Below, in pieces: positions 39,292-52,394 of a stretch of 64,000 nucleotides of DNA; the stretch's first letter is position 1; every line of letters begins with the position of its first letter. The stretch lies in NCBI RefSeq assembly GCF_030936135.1, contig NC_082637.1, positions 47,742,603 to 47,806,602 on the forward strand, given 5' to 3'. The translations under genes and the position numbers were made by a program. Source of the stretch: Gavia stellata. Its lineage: Eukaryota > Chordata > Aves > Gaviiformes > Gaviidae. The notes below the pieces were generated by a model. The model was not told the origin of the DNA, searched no databases, and saw nothing but the letters and a program-made list of their open reading frames with translations.

Positions 39292-42200
39292 GTAAGTTGG
39301 TTCAAGATATTCAGCTATTTATACTTATGCCATTTAACTATATTGCAGGGAAATGAGCATCTGTGGATATTATTCATTTACTGATAATTGTCTTCTTGCT
39401 TGCTTCCAGTGTACAGTCCCCTCTAAATTTTTACAGTTCTCTGGCTTTAATTATACTTGCTGAATTGTATGCAATACCATGTGTGTAGTATGACTCAAAC
39501 ATAGGAAAAGATTGACACATTTTTTTATCTGACTATAAGGAAGTTATTTTTTATACACAAGTAGATGGAGAGTTCTTCCTGAGAACAGGTGGTGTTTTAT
39601 ATTCCTTACAAGTTAAGAAAAATAGAAGTATTAAACCTCAAACAAGACTGAAGAATTGAAATATAAGGTGGTGGTAAAAAGGAATAAAAAATATAATGTT
39701 GCATAAAATCCATCTTTTGAATTTATAATGAGTTCAGTAATGATCCCCATTTAGTAAAGTGGTATATCCAACATGACATCAGGGTTTCTAGAGAAACAAA
39801 TTCTTAATACTTACATACTTTGGCCTTTACTATTTTAAGCTGCATAATAACAAGCATTTTAGTGTTTGGCTGTGCTGTATTTTCTGATCTTACAATATAA
39901 AAAGCTTGTTTGAAAGACTGAATGGTTTGAGAGGTATTTACTACTCTTACAAGGAAGTGTTGCTGTAACCGGTGGTATCTCTGAGAGTTGAAAGAACTGG
40001 GTCCACTATGAGGCCCCCATAGTTGAGTCCATGCACCTGGGTGTACTAATACCTCAGACTTTGTTTTTAAACGCTGTAGTCCTAAGCTTTCCCTATGACT
40101 GGTATTCCTTATGTACACTAAGAGCTAACAACTTTCACAAAAAAGATAAAGACTGAAACCTCCACCTCCATAGTTATCATAGGTTTAACTAAGAAAAACA
40201 GGAACAGAGTTAGCATCCTGAAACACAGATATCAGTGCTGGACTTTTCTACTCTTTTTCTACTCTATTAGTACAGTAACACTAATGTTAGTAAATAAATC
40301 AAAAGCATTATATTTTACACAGAAAATTTCTCACTAACTTTGAGATATATTTTTTAGGTTCAACCTGGCAGCTAAATACACTAACAAATTGTAAACAGGA
40401 CACAAGCAGGAGAAAATGGACATAAAATAAACACTAACTGTCTTGTCAGCACTCTGACCTTGGAACTCAGACGGGTCAGTGAGTTTAATGGACATACACC
40501 TTCTACCAGGAGGTGTGGAGGAAAGGGGAAAGGACATAGCTCCCTTCCAGAGGCTACCCTAAACCATTAGGTTTTAAGTGGTCGCTGCTTAAGAATTGAG
40601 GCAGGTTAAGGCTAAGAAAGTTTTTTCTTTCTTCTTGTAATATTGTGCGTTGTTAATGGAAATGATCCCCCCCAAAAAGTGATTATGAATGCTAATAAAG
40701 TCAGTTTCCAGAGTAAAGGCATACAAAACCAGATAATTCTAGCATAACCAATTGTCTGTAAAGGGTAACATAGAGGCTGTATCAGACCTTTCTTGGGAAA
40801 CAAGGAAGAAAGTTTCAAATGCTTCTAGTAGCAATCACTGTTCTTTCAACTGCATTTAAATGATGTGATTTCTGCTCATCAGTGGCTTTCATGTTATTCA
40901 CATTATTCACTTTCCCTCCAATATGCTCATCCCTCTAGTTTATACCCTAGGTTTCTTCCTTCCAATGTTTTTGTTGCTGCTTTTTTATGTAAAGGTTTGA
41001 TTGGAAGGGCCAGTGACTATCAGAAAACTGTTTGCTGTAGGTCCTGCCTCAGACACCATGTTATAGCACTCACCATCCTCCTCTTAACAGTGAACTCTTG
41101 TTCAGAAATTTTTTTTCTGAGATTCATTAAATGAGAGTGGGCATGACTGTACTAAACACTCGTCTGGAGAAACCTGGATTTGAACCTTTCCTTTTGAGAC
41201 ACTGCATAACCAAATTAGCAAATTTGGTTATCTGTAGATGCTACTTATACAATAATTCTACGTCACAGCAGTAGTTCTAGTCTATCCACACAAATACACA
41301 GATTCACCAATGTAGTTTAAAAAGAAATAATACAGAAAAGCTACTTCAGGACTGTGCAACTGAACTGTTCAGCATATTTTTGCCAAAACTGCCTAACGAT
41401 TTTCAGTCTTAGTTAATGTTCTGTGTTGATAGATCACCTATTAGTAATGCAATGGAGCTGCCCTTGTTGTTATGACACAAATTACAGAGAAGTTTTTATC
41501 TCAATTTGTATAATGCTTTCTTTGTTGACATGTAAAGTGGTATGCTTGCAAATGGCTATGCTTTTATTTCATGTACTATATACGCATACAGACATAGACA
41601 CTAATATGTATTGGAAATGTTCATTATTTTAATAAGACATTATTATGAAAGTTCTTGGATATTTTGAAGGTTTTGGATGCTACTTCAAAATGAAACATTT
41701 ACTTTAGTCATCTAGCTGCTAAATTATCACAGGGAAAATAATTGATGTGGGTTTGGTTTGGGAGCTCTGTCTAAGCAAGGAGTGAGGACTTGGTGCTAAA
41801 TCAGAAGGTAAGATCTCTGGAAAGGTTAAGTGCTAAGGTATTCATCATTTTGTGTTCTGTTTGCAAAACAGCAGCAAGTAGGTAAATATCACAACTAAAA
41901 CATACTTGAGAGTAATGACAGATGGTTGAAGTTGGCAGTGACATGCATGCTGTTGAGTCTTTAATCTTCAGACAGAATTGAAGCCAAATTTAGACCAACA
42001 AATCATCCAGCAGAAGCTAAAATGGTGAGCCATATTCGGACTGCTTCTGATTCTCACAAGAGGGCTTTAAAGGTGTGAGAGAACAGGAGATGATAAGAAC
42101 ATTTTCAGTGAAAAAAAGTATTGTTGCAGTAGCAGCAATAGTAGTCTCTGGACTAAAATATCTGCAGGAACTGAAGTTCATGTTCCTGTTTTACCTGATT

Positions 42201-43080
42201 TAGACGGGAATGCTCTACTCTGAATCAGAGAGAAGAAAAACTTGAATCCATTCTGTGATTTTTCAAATCACACCTGTACAGATCAAATTTGGATCAGAAG
42301 ACACATGAGAATACTTTTGATTTCATTCTTTTTGTGGAATAGCAAATATGTTCATGGGAAGCAAGTAAACGAAAATGGAGACAACTGCAAAATTAAGTTG
42401 CTGCTTGTCTCAAAGTTGTCAGGTCTGGTTTTGCCAGGAATAACAGAAAAATTAATGAGCAGGAGTGTAGCCAGGGGATTTTCTTTGGCAATGGCTTCTG
42501 GGTGAGATTGCAGTTCTGGCTCTGACTGCATGGTTGCAGTGCAGTGGGTGTATATCAGTTAGTGGTAGTACATTAGCAATTGCTATCATTGAAAATATCC
42601 AATAGAATATATTCCCATATTCACATAGGAAGCAGTGAAGTGCATTTGAATGTGATCCCAAAGCTTTTATACCAGGATGGGATAGTGAGGCTATATCAGG
42701 ACTTTTTGTCCCACAAATTATTCATGATATAGCTCAAAGAGCTGTTAATAAAATCTTTGTACCTCATTATTTTCTCGCGCATTTTTGATATGCCAAATAT
42801 CTAAGAGGAAAAATAACTGTGATTTTAAGGCATATTTTAGTAAGATATCACAGGGATGTTTTGGGTCTTCCCCCTACCTCACAGTATAAAATTTCATTTG
42901 TGAATGCCATTAATCCAATTTCCTAGAACTCAGAGGGGAAAACTGTAAGTAATACAGTTTTAAATGACTTCTAGATACCTAAAATAGATTTTTCTATTAA
43001 TAAGATTCCCAGTGTGCTGATGTTTGAGTTTCCAAGAAGAAAATGCATATTCTCAGTTTAAATGCTGTTTAGTTTTGCAG

Positions 43081-43986
43081 CCGGTCACAAGTGGAGTCCC
43101 CTAGGGCTCAGCTTTCAGACCAGTCTTGTTTAATATATTTATTGATGATCTGGATGAGGGGATTGAGTGCTCCCTCAGCAAGTCTGCAGACGACACCAAG
43201 TTGGGTGGGAGTGTTGATCTGCTTGAGGGTTTGAAGACTCTGCAGAGGGATCTGGACAGGATGGATGGATGGGCCAAGGCCAATTGTATGAAGTTCAACA
43301 AGGCCAAGTGCCGGGTCCTGCACTTGGGTCACAACAACCCCATGCAATGCTCCAGGCTTGGGGACGAGTGGCTGGAAAGCTGCCTGACAGAAAAGGACCT
43401 GGGGGTGCTGGTTGACAGCCGGCTAAATATGAGCCAGCAGTGTGCCCAAGTGGCCAAGAAGGCCACCGGCATCCTGGACTGTATCAGAAATAGTGTGTCC
43501 AGCAGGAGCAGGGAAGTGATCATCCCTCTGTACTGGGTGCTGGTGAGGCCACACCTCGAATGCTGTGTTCAGTTTTGGGCCCCTCACTACAAGAAGAACA
43601 TGGAGCTCCTGGAGGGTGTTGAGAGAAGGGCAATGAAGCTGTTGAGGGCTCTGGAGTATAAGTCTTATGAAGAGCAACTGAGGGAACTGGGGTTGCTCAG
43701 TCTGGAGAAGAGGAGGCTGAGGGGAGATGTTCTCGCTCTCTACAATTACCTGAAAGGGGGTTGCAGAGAGGTGAGTGTTGGCCTCTTCTCCCAAGTGACA
43801 AGTGATAGGACAAGAGGAAATGGCCTCAAGTTGCACCAGGGGAGGTTTAGGCTGGATATTAGGAAAAATTTAGTTACTGAGAGAGTGGTGAGACATTGGA
43901 ACAGTCTGCCCAGGGAAGTGGTGGAGTCACCATCCCTGGAGGTGTTCAAGGAACGTGTGGACGAGGCATTGTGGGACATGGTTTAA
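43081..43986 (+). pseudogene. CR1 RT C-terminal fragment of copy D
   Basis: The reading frame begins P-V-T-S-G-V-P, then has a TAG at 43102-43104 where the family has the conserved Gln (CAG to TAG), and is open from there to 43986. The catalytic F-A-D-D is changed to S-A-D-D (K-S-A-D-D near 43180-43194), so the active-site loop is altered as well. The native C-terminus is retained (V-E-S-P-S-L-E-V-F). It is a non-functional fragment. Confidence 0.9.
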
Positions 43987-44066
43987 TGGGCATGGTGGTG
44001 TTGGGTTGATGGCTGGACTTGATGATCTTACAGGTCTTTCCCAACCTTAACGATTCTGTGATTCTG
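43081..44066 (+). mobile_element. CR1 LINE copy D, 5'-truncated
   Basis: About 990 bp in the + orientation. It starts abruptly at the CCGGTCACAAGTGG block (V-T-S-G-V-P) and ends with ATTCTGTGATTCTG at 44053-44066. It is of the same subfamily as copy C; the two share most residues (my estimate is a little over 80%) over the C-terminal RT. It is co-oriented with LRRC2. Confidence 0.92.
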
Positions 44067-46245
44067 GGAGTTGCAGACTCATCTGTTACCCTTGCCATTT
44101 ATTCACGATTGAATGTTATCTGTCCAACAGCTCAGTCTTGTATGCAACTGAGGAAAATTTTATTTATGTTTCCCATTTGAAGGGGAAGTATTAAACACCT
44201 TTGTTGCAAGTTGACTGCTTTTAGGAGGATGCCAGTTGCTTTAAGGCTAGCTGCTCATACTGGAACAGCTGTAAGCTCCTCAAAAATTCACCTTTGGTTA
44301 GTGCATCACAAAAGTACAGGAATTGTACTTTTTATTGGACCAATTAGAAAGGAAATAATATTTTTTATTTATCTGCTTAAGCTATCAAAAATTGGAATAT
44401 TGTATAAAATGTATTACAAACATACTTCTTTAACAAATTTTAACATAATTTAATCTTGCAAAGGACAGTGCTTTATTAAGCTGAATTTCTTGAATGGATT
44501 TTAGATAGTGCCATTGAGTACTGAGCTCAGACTGTAAACATGCCATGGAAACTACTCATTACGTAAATTATTTTTGCCATAAGATTCTTTGTCAATATGA
44601 CAATATAACTTTGTCATATTACTTTATGTAACTACATTATACATAACAATATTAGAACACGCTCCTTCTACGCAGAGCAGATTGATATGAGCAAACTCTG
44701 TGGTTTATTTCTCAGCCTTCGCTTGGGTTGCAGTGGGAATGTTGGAGGCTGTGCACACCATTCTGGTTATGATGGAAAAGTTTTATCCAAGAATAAGCTT
44801 TTTCAGTTTCCAAGGTGATAAAAATGTATTGTTCTACCCTTCCCAAACAGTTTGCTCCATGTTTACTTCTGGTGCTCAGAAAGTGTTTTCCAGCCCAGAG
44901 ACTGAGCTCATACTCTACTTTGCCCTTGGGAGATACACCCTTTTTTGGGGGTCCCCAGGAAGATCGGAGTCCATGTTTCAGCTTATCTGCTCACATGAAA
45001 AAAGGAAGTCACATGCTTTTCTATAAAATTTCTGACCTACCAAAATATCTTCAGTTCAGCTCATTGAACATTTTGGTTTTTGTCCATTTCTTTTTCAGCT
45101 TTTTCAGCAGATGCTCACCCTACATTTTTTCCCCCAAAGGTATCTCTCTCTACCATTCAGCCCACAAGAACTTCTTCATGTTTTTCTAACCCTATTTTGT
45201 TACAACAAAACCTTTTTTTTTCCTTTTACATTGTACTAATACTCTTCTGACCACAGACTGAGATCCCAAGCTTCATCCTTTTTATTTTTTTGCTTGTAGT
45301 AGTCACTTGCAACTTCTCTCAGCATGTTTAAATTTTTTTAATTGAACACATGAAGGTTGGTTAAAGAATGAAACTTTACTAGCCCAGGGTCAATCTGTTA
45401 CTGTGCTACAGCTTTTATAAGCCGTAGTGGCAAAAAAAGTTTTTGCAACTTTGTCTTGCAAAAATAGTTCAGGAAGTCTTCATCCTTCCTTCCTTTGCTT
45501 GGATGCTTTGAGCTGAAGTAAAAAAAAATAATAAAAAAAAATGTTTTAACTGTTACCTGTAAGCTTGAACATCAGTATCTCCTTTCAGATAAATCAAAGG
45601 CAGTGTCACTGATTCAAGAGAGAAGACTGAAAATAGGAGACTATTTGTCTTGGACCATAGGAAGTTGCTATCAGATCATTGCAGATCAATGCAAAAATTT
45701 GCTTTGTGTTTTACTCCGGTTTATAAAGTGGATCTGCATTTGCATTGAATGGGATCCTTAGATACTAAAAGCTTTCTGTAACCTCATCTGTATTTTGTCT
45801 CTGACACCTTGTTAGGAGCACTAATGTAGGCTTGTCTAAACGATGAAGTTGCATTACCATTATTACTATGCTGCATTGTCCATCAGAAATTATGGAGTTT
45901 AATTACTGGTTTAATTTTTTAAAGTAATGAATTAAAAAATTGAAGTGGGAATAAATGCTGTCTTAGGCAACAACTATGGCATTGCAGCTCCCACCTGAAA
46001 ATAAAATATTCTTAATTGTAAAACTGCCAGGGAAGCCATGGATTTCATTACCGCTTTTATTGCCTCTCCTTGGAAAACAGAGCGATGTTAGCTGTTTAAC
46101 TCCCTAATTTGTCTTTTTTATAGATCTGAAAATTGAGTGCCATTAAACATAGTTAACAACAGTGTTGTAGCAGCAACGATTTTATTATTACTACTTTTAA
46201 TTGAGAAGTTGTGTTTGAGTATCATTTGAATGTATACATGGCAGG

Positions 46246-46546
46246 TGTGGCAGTCAAATCCTGTTGTACAGTTGTGCAGCTGTGAAGGCAGTGTCGCCTC
46301 CTCTGTCCCCTCTTAAGGCTGTCTCAATGGCTGTATTGCATGCTCATGAAGCCTGGTGGTGGCTGGGCACCATACCTAAGAGAGTGAACTTCTGCACTAA
46401 GAAGGTATAAATAAGCCCCTAAATACAGATTACAGAGCAGTGAAAGTCATTCATACTGCCTTACCACCCCCTCAGCGCCCCCCCAATTCCCCCAGCTGTT
46501 GCTGCAATAAACTCCAAATGTGAGTGATAATCGCTGGAGTCTTACA
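46246..46546 (+). mobile_element. Probable solo LTR of an endogenous retrovirus (unrecognised family)
   Basis: About 300 bp that can be bounded by TG (46246) and CA (46546). It has a TATA box (TATAAATA, 46406-46413), a C-rich block (46466-46494) and a polyadenylation signal (AATAAA, 46506-46511) about 100 bp downstream of the TATA box. This order is that of a retroviral LTR in + orientation. No internal retroviral sequence or primer-binding site was seen on either side, hence a solo LTR. The 5' edge is the least certain part. I found no obvious target-site duplication. Confidence 0.6.
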
Positions 46547-46869
46547 ATGCCTAAGGCATTTGAAGGTTATTTAGGGATTCATTGCTCCCCAGTTTTGCAC
46601 CCCTTCAGCCAAGATACCTGGATTTGAGAATCTTGAATTGTCATGAGTGTTGTCTTATAGTCATATTTTTGTGCTCTTTCTCTGACAAAAATAGCCTAGC
46701 AGCCTTGTTTAACAGGTCTAGGGGAAAAGGAGAGTGATAGTCTTACTCCTTTTTTCTGAGAATGGAAAAGATCTCAGTCTGTAACCTGGATTACCTTTCA
46801 GGCAACTCATATAACCTAATTCTATCCCTGTGTAGACTGTTGCTTGTAAGAATTTTAAACAATTTTTTA

Positions 46870-47900
46870 GAGGAATGAGTAATTAGAGACGTGGAGCTGA
46901 ATGGAAACGGTTGAAATTAAAAATTTATAACGGAAAGGCAAGTTGTGCCCAACTCATTTGGTTTCTGTCTTTCTTCTGAGAAAATGATAGAGCTTCAGGT
47001 AGTAGATCTTGTCCCTCTGGCATCCCCTAAAGTGTTTGATACAGTGAACTATGGAAAATGAATGTTTGAATCTAAGAAAATGGACTTTGACAAGACAGTT
47101 TTAAAAATGAGCAAAGGACATGCTAAAGCAAAGGCAACAAGACACTTCTTTAGAAAGAGAAGCTATCGGTCAAGAGGAAGATCACTTGTGGAGTTTCTCA
47201 AGAATCAGTCTTGAGTTTATGTCTTAATCATTTTGAGGAACTGGGCTACTGAAGTTTTCTGCTGACACAGTTTGAGTGTTATTGTCACTGCACAAACAGG
47301 AGGTTATATGAAAAGGTGGATGAGCAGGTGGGCTTCCAAAAAAGTAGAGAGATTAAATTAATGATTGCAGAGTTCAAGGTCATGTACTCAGGAGCTAATT
47401 ATTTGTGCAGCAAGTCATGAGCTCATTAAATGCAAATAATTGAAGAAATAAAATACCTAATCTAACAGTTGCAGAAGAATAGTCCAGTATGATACATACA
47501 TAAAGTTGTGGTCACCCAGATTCAAGAAAAGTTATTTCAGATGGGAACAGATGCCAAAGAAGTCTCTTAGGACCATTCGAGGAGGTGAATTTTTATTTTG
47601 TGAGAGGAGATTAAAAGAATTGGCTCATTCAGGCTAGTAAAATAAATTCTGATTATGTCTGCTACCTATGAAAACATCAGAGAAGCAAACACCAGGGAAG
47701 GAAAAGAGCTATTTAAAGATAAAATTGGCAGAAGAATTAAGGGTTATAAAACTTCTACAAATAAATTCAGACTGGCAATCTGAAGACCATCCCAAATCAT
47801 GAAAAGGATGAAACTCTGTAACTTTGTTTTTCCATAAGAGCAGTGGATGTAAAACCCCCAATTTTTAAGATGGAATGTGATAAATCAAAAAAAGGGATTA
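46870..47900 (+). mobile_element. CR1 copy G, ancient and heavily decayed
   Basis: No long frame survives, but nucleotide-level landmarks of CR1 ORF2 occur in the right order. These are a GATACAGTGAACTATGGAAA block (D-T-V-x-H-x-K) near 47038, GTGGAGTTTCTCAAGAATCAG (G-V-S-Q-x-S) near 47189, CAAGGTCATGTACTCAGGAG near 47376, TGGTCACCCAGATTCAAGAAA (F-W-S-P-x-F-K-K) near 47508, GAGAGGAGATTAAAAGAATTGGC near 47601 and AACACCAGGGAAGGAAAAGAGC near 47688. It is far more diverged than copies A-F and belongs to an older subfamily. Edges are approximate. Confidence 0.75.
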
Positions 47901-48674
47901 TGTGAAGTGGTGGTGTAAGGGTTTTATCCAGGAGGTCCTGGCGAGTCCTATGTATGTCTTATGGACCCAGAGGGAGGGTTAATGCTTGACTACTGCTCAG
48001 CTGTCAGGTGGCATAGCTTAATCCACTGGACAGCCCAAAGGTGAAAAAACATCCGTTACACAGAATTGCAAGAGGTTGTTCCCTGCAGTCAGATCTTGGT
48101 GAACTGTATCCCACTCATCTATGTTGTCCTGAGTTTGTTACCAGAATTAAATTCAGTTGAAAGACTCATGTCTTTTTCCAGTAATTTTCATAATCTTAAC
48201 CACAGCAGTTAGTGGCAATTGACTGTAGATTCTGCAGTGTGCTTCTGTCAGATTAGAGAGAGATTATATATGACAAGAAAAAATGTGAAGCATCTTCTAC
48301 TTACTTGCTTTCTCATACCTGCAAGCTGGGACAAACCATACTGTGAACACTGACATACATGTTAGAAACTGTGAAAGCAGAAAAAAGCTGGAAAAGCCAT
48401 GGTTTCAGAAGGCAGAAAAATCAGAAAGGGAAGCTGTGCTTGTCTCCGTCACTCTGACCAGAAAGGCTGTTAAATTTTTGAGATTTTTTTTTTGTGAGCA
48501 ATTCTGCTCCATGTCTCCTAGTTATGCTCCGGAGATGCATCATCTGAGCAGAGTTAGACAAGAGAGTGACTAGGATGTTGGTGACACTAGATGCCTTGTC
48601 TACATTGGTTCTCCAGCTACTAATGGAACTGAGAGGTAGAAATTTCAGTGGTTGAAAAGTTAAAAAAACCCACC

Positions 48675-49225
48675 TGTTGTGGGTTAATGTTCATAGGCAG
48701 GTAAGCCTCACACAGCTTGCTCAGCCCTCTGCAGCTGCTTGTTCTGTCTCCCACAGCAGGATGGGGAGAGGACTGGAAAGGCAAAAGTGAGAAAATTCTT
48801 GCATCAGGATGAAGACAGTTTACTAAGTGAAGAAAAAGAAACAAGCAAGGAAACAAGTGATGCAAAAGCAATCATTCACCACCAGCTGACCAATGCCCAG
48901 CCAGACCCAGAGCCATGGCCACCTTGGAAAACTCCCTCCCATTCTTTCCCCATACCTACCTTTTACTTCTGAACGTGATGTTCTATACTATAGTATATTC
49001 CTTTGGTCAACTCGGCCAAGTCCCCTCCCAGCCTCTTGCTCACCCCTAGCTGACTCACTGGGGCAGCAGAGTGAGAAAAAAGAGAAGGCCTTCATGCTGT
49101 GTAAGCCCTGTTCAGCAATAGCGAAAACATTGTGTTATCACCACTGTTTGGTCACAAATCCAAAACGTAGCACCATATGGGCTGCTATGAAGAAAATTAA
49201 CTCCATTCCAGACAGACCCAGTACA
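48675..49225 (-). mobile_element. Solo LTR, avian ERVL-type endogenous retrovirus
   Basis: About 551 bp with terminal TG (48675) and CA (49224-49225) on the + strand. Content matches a repeat I know as a common avian ERVL-like LTR. Its biological 5' end is at 49225 (minus strand starts TGTACTGGGTC, then GGAGTTAATTTTCTTCATAG) and its 3' end at 48675 (ends AACCCACAACA). It contains the typical GACCAAAGGAATAT segment and a degraded TATA region. No flanking duplication is clear and no viral genes are present. It lies antisense in the third LRRC2 intron. Confidence 0.8.
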
Positions 49226-50564
49226 ATATCCTATTGCTAAAAGAAAAGACAAAACATTCCAGTGTTAATGAGTAAGTAGTTCCTTTTTCATTGCAATGGG
49301 ATTTGCTCTCCTTCACTGAGGGATTAATTGGATGAGGAATTAATTTAAGATTCTCTGATTCTTTATTTTATTTTAAGGCATTTCTGCTTCAGTGATTATT
49401 TTGTTGCAATGAGGTGGTAAGTTGATGTTTATGTTGCTTAGCATGTGACGTAAAACCTTCATTTGTCTACATCATGATACTAAATTTGGTGAGGCTTCAT
49501 CATGGGTAAGCTAAACTTTTATTACTTTTATGTGCTTAAAAATCTGGAAATAAGGCAGTTCACACATTTTTACACCGTTAAGTTGCTTCTATTACTCTCT
49601 TGCCCCAGCCCTAATAACCCTTGTGGGACAGTAACGTACTGCCAAAACAATGCCTGTTTTAGTCTTACAGAAAATTTTATTTCTGTTATTTTAACTAAAA
49701 CAGCACTTCACAGCAAATAGGAAAGACAAAGTTACCTTTCTAAAAGAACAGCTGAATTTTGAAATACCGCCTCAGTTTCTATTTCTGGCAGAGCTAAAAC
49801 TGGGAGGAAGCTGAGTGGAAACTTCTGTATTTTTCTCTGTTGCAAACTGTAGAGATTAACATAACAGAGTTCTTACAATATATGGCTTGTCTGCCACTTG
49901 TGAAAAATGTTTGGGTGGTCCAGCCATCATTTGAAGACAATGTTGTGTCCAAGAGAGACCCTGGGGTTTATGTAAAATGCAAAATGCTGGGAGATTTGGT
50001 GGCTGCTAGTATTGGTCATTAAACTGCATGCCTCTGCCTCTGACAACAGCAATTTCTAAGGGAAAAAATGTGGAGCTTGCAATTCCCTATGTTTCTTCTC
50101 TGTCCTTTTCTGTGGAAGCACCATCTGGCCTCTGGTAAGGATTTCCACACATTGCAAAAGGTGAGCAGCTCTAAAACAACTTTTGCTTTGAAGAGAGTTT
50201 AACTAAGCGTTAATGCCTTAAGGATACGCTCACTATTATGACACTGTTTTGAGCACTTGAGATGTACTATAGAGAGATTGTCTCCAGTGTCATCCAAATC
50301 CCATGAAACACCAGATTTTTTGAAAAGCTGATTATAAGTAGAAGGCTGATATAATATAAAATAGTGACTCTCGTGTATGTCTTGGCTTCAATTGCCAATA
50401 TGTAGTCTGCTTTGAGAACCTGTTGACACAAGATGCTGTTCTCTCCTGATTTCCAACTGCTGAATTGCATTTAAGTTTCTTACTGCTGCTTTTTCTTGTG
50501 AATGTTGTACTCTGTCACCTGTTAGAAGGGAATATCACAGGAATATCACTGATTAGAGGGGAAT

Positions 50565-51417
50565 ATTGCACATGATACCAAGCTGAGTGGTACAGCTGAG
50601 ACGCTTGAGGGAAGGGATGCCATCCAGGAGGACCTTGACATGCTTGAGGAATGGGCCCATGTGAACCTCACGAAAGTCAACAAGGCCAAGCGCAAGATCC
50701 TGCACCTGTGTTGGGGCAATTCCCAATATCAATACAGACTGGGGTATGAATGTATTGAGAGCAGCCCCACAGGGAAGGAATTGGGGATACTGGTTGATGA
50801 GAAACTGGATATAAGCTGGCAATGTGCACTTGCAGACCAGAAAGCCAATTGTATCCTGGGTTGCATAAAAAGAAGCATGGTCAGCAGGTCGAAGGAAGTG
50901 ATTCTCCCCTTATACTCTGCACTTGTGAGACTCCACCTGGAGTACTGCATCCAGTTCTGGGGTCCCCAGTACAAGAAGAACACGGACCTGTTGGAGTGGG
51001 CCCAGAGGAGGGCCATGAAAATGGTCAGAGGGCTGGAGTACCTCTCCTATGAAGAAAGGCTGAGAGAGTTGAGGTTGTTCAGCCTGGAGAAGAGAAGGCT
51101 CTGTGGACACCTTATTGCAGCCTTTCAATATATAAAGCAGGCTTATGAGAAAGGTGGAGAAAGACTTTTTACCAGGACCTGTGGTGACAAGATAAGGGAC
51201 AACGGTTTTGAACTAGAAGAGGGTAGATTTCGATTGGACATAAGGAAGAAATTCTTTATGATGAGGGTGGTGAGGTACTGGAACAGGTTTCCTAGAGAAG
51301 TTGTAGATGCCTCATCATGGGAAGTGTTCAAAGTCAGGCTGGATGGGGCTTTGAACTGAATGATCTTTGAAGGTCCTTTTCAACTGTAATAATTTTGTGA
51401 TTCTGTGATTCTATGAT
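50565..51417 (+). mobile_element. CR1 LINE copy E, 5'-truncated
   Basis: About 850 bp in the + orientation. It starts within the FADD loop (CATGATACCAAGCTGAGTGG) and ends with ATTCTGTGATTCTATGAT at about 51417, preceded by the short 3' UTR TGATCTTTGAAGGTCC. It belongs to the same subfamily as copy F, and lies about 0.84 kb upstream of LRRC2 coding exon 4. Confidence 0.92.
50640..51359 (+). pseudogene. CR1 RT C-terminal fragment of copy E
   Basis: An open 239-codon frame covering the thumb and C-terminal region of the RT: N-x-x-[34 protein letters not shown] and the terminal [11 protein letters not shown]. The catalytic domain is missing and the FADD region is degraded to A-H-D just upstream. 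It cannot be functional. Confidence 0.9.
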
Positions 51418-52257
51418 CGTCCATGTAATACAACAGCACAGCTGTCCATAGAATGTTCTCATTTCGTTATGTATGTATTTAAGGATTCCTTGGCTAACAC
51501 ATCAGCTATTTGATACATTCAAATTCCTTACTTCCTTCCCCTTTGACTATGTCACAGTATAATTTGCATTTTTTCAGTATAATACATTTTGCATTTTAAT
51601 GATGTTTCTAAACCTGTTTTTACTGAAGATTATGTAATGCTATAAATTGAAGAACCAGAAACTTCAATGTGGCTGAATGTAGCCTAGAATATTATAAGGG
51701 CCTTAAAACGAAGCCGACAACAATGATAAAGTGCCATAAAGAAAATAATGAAACAAATACACATGTCCATTATCTTTTATAATCAATAGTATGCAATTCT
51801 GGATGCCAAAGACAGAATTCTTGATGTAGTAAGTTTAGTAGGAGTGATTGTTCTCAATGAATAGGTTCTATAAAAAATACTAAGATGGTTTTTTCAGTTA
51901 GCAGGCAAGTTTTGTAAAATGGCCAAATCAAAAGCCAACTTCTCTAGTTTCAGCTAAGGTCAATAGGTATCTCATTCCTGGTAGAATCAAGATCTTTGCA
52001 AGTCTTTGATGCCTCCTTTCAAACTGTCACTAAAACAGTTACAGGTTAAGGGAAGTCCATACGAGTGCAACACAGCATTTTTGCACCCACCACCCCCCCA
52101 GTGTTAGTGACCACTGCAGAAAATAATTATTAGTCTCTTACTCATCATCACAGTAAGCAGTTTTTTCTTTGCTAAACTGAGTATGCTTTTTATTTTTACT
52201 TTCTCCCTTAACATTTTTTTTTTTTATGTGCTGATTTTAATTATCTTTTCCTCACAG

Positions 52258-52394
52258 GCTGCTTAAAAAACCTCAAAGTTCTCAATGTGAGTTTCAATAA
52301 TTTGAAGTCAATCCCTCCAGAATTGGGTGAATGTGAGAATCTGGAAAAACTTGATTTGTCTGGAAATATGGAAATAACAGAGCTCCCATTTGAA
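52258..52394 (+). CDS. LRRC2: LRRC2 coding exon 4 (residues 165-210), leucine-rich repeats
   Basis: A 137-nt exon, acceptor CCTCACAG, donor GTAAGA. Its first two bases finish Gly165 started in exon 3. It encodes the end of repeat 2 and repeat 3 (170-192: [19 protein letters not shown]). Most of repeat 4 follows (193-210: [18 protein letters not shown]). Exons 3 and 4 together are 294 nt, so loss of both would keep the frame. The exon ends in phase 0. About 160 further residues expected from family length are not in this window. CR1 copies E (sense) and F (antisense) bracket it as an inverted pair. Confidence 0.95.

Larger units (their letters stand above)
39292..52257 (+). other. LRRC2: LRRC2 intron after coding exon 3 (13.0 kb)
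   Basis: Donor GTAAGT at 39292; acceptor CTTTTCCTCACAG ending at 52257 after a T-rich tract. This is the most repeat-loaded intron seen here: CR1 copy D (43081-44066), a retroviral-type LTR (46246-46546), old CR1 copy G (46870-47900), an ERVL-type solo LTR (48675-49225) and CR1 copy E (50565-51417). The sequence between them is AT-rich, and I see no extra exon. Confidence 0.9.

Noticed and set aside
39039..39356. 105-codon frame suggesting a longer LRR exon
   Set aside because: The frame reads through both splice sites. The AG at 39133-39134 and GT at 39292-39293 with matching phases define the true exon.
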